From positions 1 through 10,947 of the forward strand of contig JAADDM010000265.1 in the NCBI GenBank assembly GCA_013153955.1: a stretch of DNA of 10,947 bases. Reading direction: 5' to 3'. The first letter of the stretch is position 1. The number at the start of each line of letters is the position of its first letter. The DNA is from Gammaproteobacteria bacterium. GTDB taxonomy: Bacteria > Pseudomonadota > Gammaproteobacteria > Thiomicrospirales > Thiomicrospiraceae. The notes below the pieces were generated by a model. That model made no database searches and had not been told where the DNA came from. It saw only the letters and a list, made by a program, of their open reading frames with translations. Positions 6,747 through 10,947 of this stretch are shown here, piece after piece. The translations under genes were made by a program, and so were the position numbers.

Positions 6747-7085
6747 CTATACATCAACCCCTTCTGGTGCATCACTATAGACACAGACATTCCATGCCTC
6801 CGCCAAGCCCGTCTCTGCGAGACAATAAGTTTCAAAAAAATTCACAATTTCTGAACGTTGGCAGTGTGCTTCGAAAGCGGCCATATCCGCCCAAATTTCA
6901 TTAAACATAATTGGAAAACTCGTCCCCTCAGCAAACGGACTGGCAATTTGACGGGTCACGATATACTGTAAACAACCGTCTTCACGCTGAGTATTGGGCT
7001 CTAGACCTTGTAACACCTTAAATAACTCGGCTGCTTTGCCTGATTTGGCCTTAAACTGAGCACTGCAATATACTTTTGATGACAT
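6747..7085 (-). CDS. ABM-fold putative quinol monooxygenase (YgiN-like)
   Basis: The 112-residue protein matches the small antibiotic-biosynthesis-monooxygenase (ABM) fold of YgiN-like proteins. It has an N-terminal strand with QFKAKSGKAAEL (about 10-21), then EDGCLQY (35-41), a central NEIWADMAAFEAH segment (62-74) and a C-terminal strand around AWNVCVYS. Members are cytoplasmic dimeric ferredoxin-like proteins; some act as quinol monooxygenases or on reactive carbonyls, but many have no known substrate. Four cysteines (7, 38, 75, 88 plus 101 near the end) are rather many for its size. It is divergent from the nuclease gene, separated by 192 AT-rich bases. A recognisable but weak AGGA-type ribosome site lies further upstream than usual. 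The fold call is good; the reaction is not established. Confidence 0.8.
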   Translation of the reverse strand: MSSKVYCSAQFKAKSGKAAELFKVLQGLEPNTQREDGCLQYIVTRQIASPFAEGTSFPIMFNEIWADMAAFEAHCQRSEIVNFFETYCLAETGLAEAWNVCVYSDAPEGVDV

Positions 7086-7253
7086 CTTTATTTATATCCT
7101 ATCGGTCGTTCTATTTGATTAATAACTTTATTATCTCAGTTAAAAAGATGCTTTACCCTATAATTTACTTTATAACGACACACTCCTATCTAATATAGGT
7201 CCATTATCAGTATATTTATCTTCCAATTTACCAGCCGACTTTAAGAAAGCTTC

Positions 7254-7259
7254 TATAAT
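7254..7259 (+). promoter_or_regulatory. -10 element upstream of the nuclease gene
   Basis: A consensus TATAAT lies 18 bases before the ATG at 7278, without a good -35 at the normal distance. If used, the transcript would start near 7266 and have a leader of only about 12 bases. Confidence 0.3.
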
Positions 7260-7277
7260 AGAATTCACGCTCATTAA

Positions 7278-8165
7278 ATGATAAATACCATGACTAAAAA
7301 CCAACTATTCCGCCTTGCCCGCCCTCTATTTAAACTGCTTGTTAAGCACCCTAAATATATTTTAGTTCCCCTTGCCATTGGCGCACTTTGGCTCATGTAT
7401 GAGCTGTTTGTTGCACGCCCCAATATGAGCTATATGGGACTGCCTAAAGTAGAGTCCGGCATTGCTACACAAGGTTGGTCACATGTTTTACGCAATGAAG
7501 CTTATCTTCTTGAGTATTCGGAGTCTCTCGCCAACCCGCTTTGGGTGACTTATAAAGTCACAGATCAACACTTTAAAAGCGGTAAACGTCCCAGTGGCTT
7601 TAAAGCCGATTGGCGCTCGATTGCAGGCATTCATCATAAAAGCTATACCCATTCAGGCTACGACCGAGGGCACATGGCGCCTAACTACATCATCGCCAGC
7701 CGTTATGGAAAGTCGGCTCAACATGAGACCTTTTTGATGACGAATATTACGCCGCAAAAACCCAAATTGAATCAAAAATCCTGGCAGCGTTTAGAGGAGT
7801 TAGTTGCAAATGATTTCTCTAAGTGGAATGGCGACTTCTGGGTGGTCACAGGGCCTATTTTTTCAAACACCCCTAAAACCATTAAAGGGACTAAAGTTGC
7901 TATTCCAAAAGCCTTCTACAAAATTTTAATTAAGCCAAGTACCCCAGAACGTCCTGCGAAAGCTTTGGCCTTTATCTTTCCTCAAAATGCAAACCCCCGC
8001 GCCAGTTTAATGCAATTTGTGACCACCATTGATGAGGTTGAAAAACAGACAGGCATCGACTTTTTCTCAGACTTAGAAGATGAGTTTGAGGAGAGCTTAG
8101 AGTCAGGTAAAACCCCTGAAGCTTGGCGTTTAGGTGAAGTGGCAAACCGCCCTTCACGCTATTAA
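7278..8165 (+). CDS. DNA/RNA non-specific endonuclease, membrane anchored
   Basis: The 295-residue protein carries the beta-beta-alpha metal nuclease domain of the Serratia nuclease/EndoG family. The DRGH motif is at 129-132, with H132 as the general base. TNITPQ follows at 155-160, and LNQKSWQRLEEL supplies the expected metal ligand N165 and E173, eight residues apart as in Serratia nuclease. The N-terminus is basic and followed by one hydrophobic helix (about 27-46), so it is probably anchored in the inner membrane with the nuclease in the periplasm, or exported by an uncleaved signal. No good ribosome site is seen for ATG 7278 or for the in-frame ATG at 7290, so the start is uncertain by four codons. 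The lytic transglycosylase gene follows 39 bases downstream, suggesting one transcript. Family enzymes degrade DNA and RNA without sequence preference; the role may be nucleic-acid scavenging, but this is inference. Confidence 0.92.
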   Translation: MINTMTKNQLFRLARPLFKLLVKHPKYILVPLAIGALWLMYELFVARPNMSYMGLPKVESGIATQGWSHVLRNEAYLLEYSESLANPLWVTYKVTDQHFKSGKRPSGFKADWRSIAGIHHKSYTHSGYDRGHMAPNYIIASRYGKSAQHETFLMTNITPQKPKLNQKSWQRLEELVANDFSKWNGDFWVVTGPIFSNTPKTIKGTKVAIPKAFYKILIKPSTPERPAKALAFIFPQNANPRASLMQFVTTIDEVEKQTGIDFFSDLEDEFEESLESGKTPEAWRLGEVANRPSRY

Positions 8166-8204
8166 AGCATGATCAAATCTTATCTATAATGAGGGCCACT
8201 ATCC

Positions 8205-9371
8205 ATGAACCCACATACGCCTAACCTAACCCGTCGCAGCCTGCTTAAAGGCGGGCTATTAGCTCTGACAGGTACAGCGCTTTCAGGTTGTACAGTTTCA
8301 CAAATACGGCAAAGCATTAGTACCAGCCACCAACTCTATCAAGGCAATGTCTCTCAAGCCGTCTCTGCACACATCCCGGGACTCGGTATTCCTGAAATTG
8401 ATGGACTATTTAGGCAGCAAGTAGCACACCTGTTAGACGAACTGGCCGCAAGTTGGGGCGAAAAGCGCATTGCGACCCCTAAAGAGTATGTAAAGTACAC
8501 CGATCACTACCAAAGTCGTGCCTTAATTAATTTCACCACTGGCCGTATTCAAATCGAGACGCTTAGACAATCAAAAACACGAACGGCACTTAAGCAAGCC
8601 ATCGTTAGCACGCTTTTAACTCCCGAAGACCCTGCTCAAGTAGACCTATTTACCGATCAGGCCATTCAAATGGGAAAGACCCCTTTTCTGTTTGATGTCG
8701 TTCGTGATCAAGATAACAAAGCCATTCGCTATGCTTGGCGTGCAAACCGATTTGCAGACTACCTACTTAAAAAAGGCATCAAACAGCGTCAAGACAACAG
8801 GAAAACACGTTACTACGTTGTCTTTGAAATGGTTAAAAACTATCAAGGGCAGCAGCAACGCCGCTATCAACTGCCCGTATTGCGCCAAGCCAAACGCTTT
8901 CATATTTCCGCCTCTCTGATCTACAGCATTATAGAAACCGAAAGTGCCTTTAACCCCTACGCAGTCAGCCACGCACCCGCTTATGGTTTAATGCAAATTG
9001 TGCCAACCACCGCTGGACGAGATGCCTATCAACTGCTGAATAAACGCCGTGGCACGCCTACCAAGCAAACCCTCTTTAGCGCTGCTAAAAATATCGAATA
9101 TGGCACCGCCTATCTGTCTATTTTGTTTAACCGATATTTATCGGGGATTCACAATCACCAAGCCCAAACGTATTGTGTTACCGCCGCCTACAATACAGGA
9201 GCTGGTAACGTGTTAAAAAGCTTTCACCCAGATAGAAATCAGGCTATAAAAACCATTAACCGTCTAACTGCACAGCAGGTCTATACGCACTTAACTCGGA
9301 AACTCTCAAGTGCCGAAGCCCGCAACTATGTGGTTAAAGTCACTCGAAACCGACGTAAATACCAGACCTAA
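8205..9371 (+). CDS. mltC: MltC-like membrane-bound lytic murein transglycosylase with Tat-like lipoprotein signal
   Basis: The 388-residue protein has an MltC-like arrangement: an N-terminal domain (about 30-215) preceding a C-terminal SLT domain (about 222-385). The catalytic Glu is E246 in ETESAFNPYAVS, followed by the family motifs YGLMQIVPTTAG (about 260-271), NIEYGTAYL (296-304) and AAYNTGAGNVL (327-337). The enzyme cleaves peptidoglycan glycan strands to 1,6-anhydro products. The N-terminus combines a twin-arginine motif TRRSLLKG (9-16) with a lipobox LSGC and lipidated Cys29, so export of a folded precursor by Tat followed by lipidation is possible; MltC of E. coli has an ordinary lipoprotein signal. 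GAGGG at 8191-8195 is the ribosome site. The nuclease gene lies directly upstream on the same strand and cmoA downstream. The SLT domain is certain; the MltC assignment rests on motif order and the close match of the C-terminal half. Confidence 0.9.
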   Translation: MNPHTPNLTRRSLLKGGLLALTGTALSGCTVSQIRQSISTSHQLYQGNVSQAVSAHIPGLGIPEIDGLFRQQVAHLLDELAASWGEKRIATPKEYVKYTDHYQSRALINFTTGRIQIETLRQSKTRTALKQAIVSTLLTPEDPAQVDLFTDQAIQMGKTPFLFDVVRDQDNKAIRYAWRANRFADYLLKKGIKQRQDNRKTRYYVVFEMVKNYQGQQQRRYQLPVLRQAKRFHISASLIYSIIETESAFNPYAVSHAPAYGLMQIVPTTAGRDAYQLLNKRRGTPTKQTLFSAAKNIEYGTAYLSILFNRYLSGIHNHQAQTYCVTAAYNTGAGNVLKSFHPDRNQAIKTINRLTAQQVYTHLTRKLSSAEARNYVVKVTRNRRKYQT

Positions 9372-9398
9372 TCCCCTTACAATAATGCGCGCTAAACG

Positions 9399-9407
9399 TG
9401 CTAAAAT
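9399..9407 (+). promoter_or_regulatory. Possible extended -10 promoter for cmoA
   Basis: TGCTAAAAT is an extended -10 element (TG, one base, TAAAAT) about 30 bases before the cmoA start, within the 65 bases separating it from the transglycosylase gene. A TTACAA at 9377-9382 lies too far (19 bases) to be an ideal -35. It would allow cmoA to be expressed independently. Confidence 0.35.
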
Positions 9408-9436
9408 TCACCTTAACTTAGCCTTTACACCAAGAG

Positions 9437-10198
9437 ATGACGTTCGTGAAAACAACCCCACCCCTTAGCCAACAACAGCAAGATACGCTATATGCCCAAG
9501 CACACGAAGCCGTGGGTGCGTTCCAATTTGATGAGTCCGTGGTGGCAGTATTTCCCGATATGATTCAACGCTCAGTGCCTGGTTATCAAACGATTCTGAC
9601 AGGGATTGGTGAACTAACCAAAGCGCACGCGCAACCTAACTCAAACCTCTATGATTTAGGCTGTTCATTGGGGGCTGCTACGCTCACCATGCGCCGTAAT
9701 GTGGAAGGTAAGGCCTGCCATATCATTGCCATTGATAATTCAGAAGCGATGATTGAGCGCGCCAAAACTTATCTACACGCTTATCACTCTGATATCCCTG
9801 TCGATTTGCAATGTGCTGATATGACACAAGTCGCAATTAACAATGCCTCCGTCGTGGTGATTAACTTTACCCTTCAGTTTATTGACCCTGATCAGCGTGA
9901 ACAACTGCTCTCTGATATCTATCAAGGACTCAAGCCGGGTGGCGTCCTCATTGTCTCTGAAAAAATTCATTTTGAAGATACTCAGCTACAAGAGACCATT
10001 GAGCATATGCACTTACAATTTAAACGCTCAAACGGCTATTCAGAGTTAGAGATTAGTCAGAAGCGCAGTTCACTCGAAAACGTCCTCATCAGCGACACAG
10101 AACAGACCCATCTTGACCGCTTTAAAAAAGTCGGGTTTGAAAGTGCTGGCATCTGGTTCCAAGCCTACAACTTCGCTTCATTCATCGCCATAAAATAA
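9437..10198 (+). CDS. cmoA: Carboxy-S-adenosyl-L-methionine synthase CmoA
   Basis: The 253-residue protein closely follows E. coli CmoA along its length. Landmarks are VFPDMIQRSVPGY (38-50), the SAM-binding YDLGCSLGAATL (72-83), IIAIDNSEAMIERA (97-109), NFTLQF (143-148), LKPGGVLIVSEK (165-176) and NGYSELEISQKRSSLENV (199-216), where R210 should be the arginine contacting the carboxylate of the product. CmoA converts SAM and prephenate to carboxy-SAM in the cytosol, for use by CmoB at U34 of certain tRNAs. The ATG at 9437 has no spaced ribosome site. The in-frame GTG at 9446 has AAGAG nine bases before it and would shorten the protein by three residues, so the exact start is open. The gene is followed by about 200 non-coding bases before cmoB. 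Confidence 0.95.
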   Translation: MTFVKTTPPLSQQQQDTLYAQAHEAVGAFQFDESVVAVFPDMIQRSVPGYQTILTGIGELTKAHAQPNSNLYDLGCSLGAATLTMRRNVEGKACHIIAIDNSEAMIERAKTYLHAYHSDIPVDLQCADMTQVAINNASVVVINFTLQFIDPDQREQLLSDIYQGLKPGGVLIVSEKIHFEDTQLQETIEHMHLQFKRSNGYSELEISQKRSSLENVLISDTEQTHLDRFKKVGFESAGIWFQAYNFASFIAIK

Positions 10199-10216
10199 TT
10201 CGGGGTCAGAACAAAA
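10199..10216 (+). repeat. Dispersed 18-base intergenic motif, copy 2
   Basis: TTCGGGGTCAGAACAAAA begins immediately after the cmoA stop codon and matches, in inverted orientation, the motif at 6715-6732 with one difference. In both places the motif lies just 3' of a gene and points in that gene's direction. It resembles GGGGTCAGA-containing sequences that I recall near REP-associated transposases in Gammaproteobacteria, but that link is from memory only. Confidence 0.4.
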
Positions 10217-10331
10217 ACTCATAAACAGGTTCGTTGAATTCGCTTCTATCCACGTGCCTTCCTCCTCCCGGTTACCTCGATATGACCCATTTATGTAAAA
10301 ATGTGCTTTACGTTGAAATCAACTTCCCCTT

Positions 10332-10365
10332 TAAATCCTTATAAATACACAATAAATCCCTATAA
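10332..10365. repeat. 13-base direct repeat with 21-base period upstream of cmoB
   Basis: TAAATCCTTATAA (10332-10344) and TAAATCCCTATAA (10353-10365) differ at one base and are offset by exactly 21 bases, two turns of the helix. The second copy contains most of the candidate -10 element of cmoB. This geometry suits cooperative binding by a regulator, though AT-rich DNA yields such repeats by chance fairly often. Confidence 0.4.
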
Positions 10366-10366
10366 T
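10361..10366 (+). promoter_or_regulatory. -10 element of a probable cmoB promoter
   Basis: A consensus TATAAT lies 33 bases before the cmoB GTG. The -35 position (CTTATA at 10338-10343) is poor. A start near 10373 would give a leader of about 27 bases containing the AAAAGG ribosome site at 10388-10393. Confidence 0.45.
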
Positions 10367-10391
10367 ATTCATAATAATTTATTCTATAAAA

Positions 10392-10407
10392 GGTTTCACG
10401 TGAAACA
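10392..10407. promoter_or_regulatory. parS-like ParB binding site spanning the cmoB start
   Basis: GGTTTCACGTGAAACA matches the bacterial parS consensus TGTTNCACGTGAAACA at 15 of the 16 positions, counting N as a match; only the outermost base differs. It contains a perfect 14-base palindrome (10393-10406). The GTG start codon of cmoB is at the centre of the palindrome, and the ribosome site ends at its left edge. ParB dimers bind parS and load onto the chromosome as clamps for segregation; sites inside or beside genes near the origin are usual. Whether ParB binds here is inference. Confidence 0.65.
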
Positions 10408-10947
10408 ACATTACGATACTTTTTGGGCGCGCTTAGATGACACTAAGCTAGCCTCTTGGCAGCAGGCACTTCCACCATTACTCGAAAAAGCACTCAACCC
10501 TGAAGGCAATGGCAACCTGCCTCGCTGGCTAACCGCGATGGAGACCATTAAGACCTACTCGACGGCGGTTGACTGTGACCTGCATCAGGCGGCCCTTAAA
10601 ATAGGGAATGCGAGTGATCTATCAGCAGAACAACAATCTATCTTAAAAGAGACTTTAAAAGCCTTTCACCCTTGGCGCAAAGGACCTTTTAATATTCACG
10701 GGATTCACATTGATACCGAATGGCACTCTGACTGGAAGTGGGATCGTGTACGCCCTCACCTAGCACCTTTAAAGGGTAAAAAAGTACTCGATATTGGCTG
10801 TGGCAGTGGCTACCATCTATGGCGTATGGCCGCAGAGGGCACAGAGCTAGCGGTGGGCGTTGACCCTAGCCTACTCTCGATGAGCCAGTTTTTAGTGCTT
10901 AAACACTTTATTGGTGAGTCTGTTCCGGCCTACTTTCTACCGCTCAC
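10400..10947 (+). CDS. cmoB: tRNA U34 carboxymethyltransferase CmoB (3' end outside the window)
   Basis: The frame opens at a GTG and stays open for 182 codons to the edge. It matches the N-terminal half of CmoB: PWRKGPFNIHGIHIDTEW at about residues 91-108, SDWKWDRVRPHL (110-121), the SAM motif LDIGCGSGYHLWRM (130-143) and VGVDPS (152-157). CmoB transfers the carboxymethyl group from carboxy-SAM (made by CmoA) to 5-hydroxyuridine at the wobble position of tRNA, giving cmo5U. The GTG start is chosen because AAAAGG (10388-10393) precedes it by six bases and the N-terminal length agrees with the family. In E. coli cmoA and cmoB are directly adjacent; here they are separated by 201 bases with a separate -10 element. 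Confidence 0.93.
   Translation, partial: MKQHYDTFWARLDDTKLASWQQALPPLLEKALNPEGNGNLPRWLTAMETIKTYSTAVDCDLHQAALKIGNASDLSAEQQSILKETLKAFHPWRKGPFNIHGIHIDTEWHSDWKWDRVRPHLAPLKGKKVLDIGCGSGYHLWRMAAEGTELAVGVDPSLLSMSQFLVLKHFIGESVPAYFLPL

Noticed and set aside
6599..6835. Minus-strand open frame of 78 codons overlapping the peroxiredoxin start
   Set aside because: Its first third is out of frame inside the ABM monooxygenase gene, and the rest covers the peroxiredoxin promoter; no domain is visible.
7185..7199. CCTAT/ATAGG inverted repeat in the nuclease/monooxygenase intergenic region
   Set aside because: A 5-base dyad in AT-rich DNA, not placed over a promoter element, is expected by chance.
8185..8190. 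TATAAT just upstream of the transglycosylase gene
   Set aside because: A start from this element would fall inside or past the GAGGG ribosome site, and no -35 is present, so it is unlikely to be a working promoter.
10251..10256. Second CACGTG core 140 bases upstream of the parS-like site
   Set aside because: Only the six-base core is shared; the flanks do not match the parS arms.
10203..10288. GGGTCA and TGACCC as ends of a small inverted-repeat element
   Set aside because: Only 6 bases pair and the match does not extend on either side; no target duplication is seen.

Overview
The window looks like chromosomal DNA of a gammaproteobacterium of moderate GC content. The cmoA/cmoB pair, the MltC-type lytic transglycosylase and the MoxR-DUF58 pair all point there. 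A sulfur-oxidising Thiomicrospira/Hydrogenovibrio-type host would fit the ArsR-rhodanese regulator and the c-di-GMP gene, but that genus-level guess is inference only. No integrase, intact insertion sequence, RNA gene or CRISPR array is visible.

Layout. Bases 1-1982 (minus strand) carry a MoxR AAA+ ATPase followed by a DUF58/vWA-like protein that runs off the left edge; this is the start of a chaperone-like operon. A divergent region of about 330 bases with a good sigma70 promoter and an inverted repeat leads into a plus-strand ArsR-rhodanese fusion regulator (2310-2978). Bases 3121-6009 hold a tight two-gene unit: a lipoprotein of the NMT1/THI5-like solute-binding type, and a membrane protein with a periplasmic sensor region and apparently intact GGDEF and EAL domains. 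No permease or ATPase accompanies the binding protein, so the pair reads as a ligand-sensing c-di-GMP module rather than a transporter. On the minus strand follow an exported BCP/PrxQ-type peroxiredoxin (6033-6602) with its own promoter, and an ABM-fold (YgiN-like) monooxygenase (6747-7085).

The right third is on the plus strand: a membrane-anchored DNA/RNA non-specific endonuclease (7278-8165), an MltC-like lytic transglycosylase with a Tat-like lipoprotein signal (8205-9371), cmoA (9437-10198) and the 5' part of cmoB (10400 to the edge). CmoA makes carboxy-SAM and CmoB uses it to form 5-carboxymethoxyuridine at the tRNA wobble position. The two genes are separated by about 200 bases of AT-rich DNA that contains a dispersed-repeat copy, a 21-base-spaced direct repeat, a -10 element and, spanning the cmoB GTG start, a perfect 14-base palindrome that matches the ParB-binding parS consensus at 15 of 16 positions.

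The two best leads are the binding-lipoprotein/GGDEF-EAL sensor pair and the parS-like site built into the translation start of cmoB. Everything here was read by eye from sequence; no database search was run.
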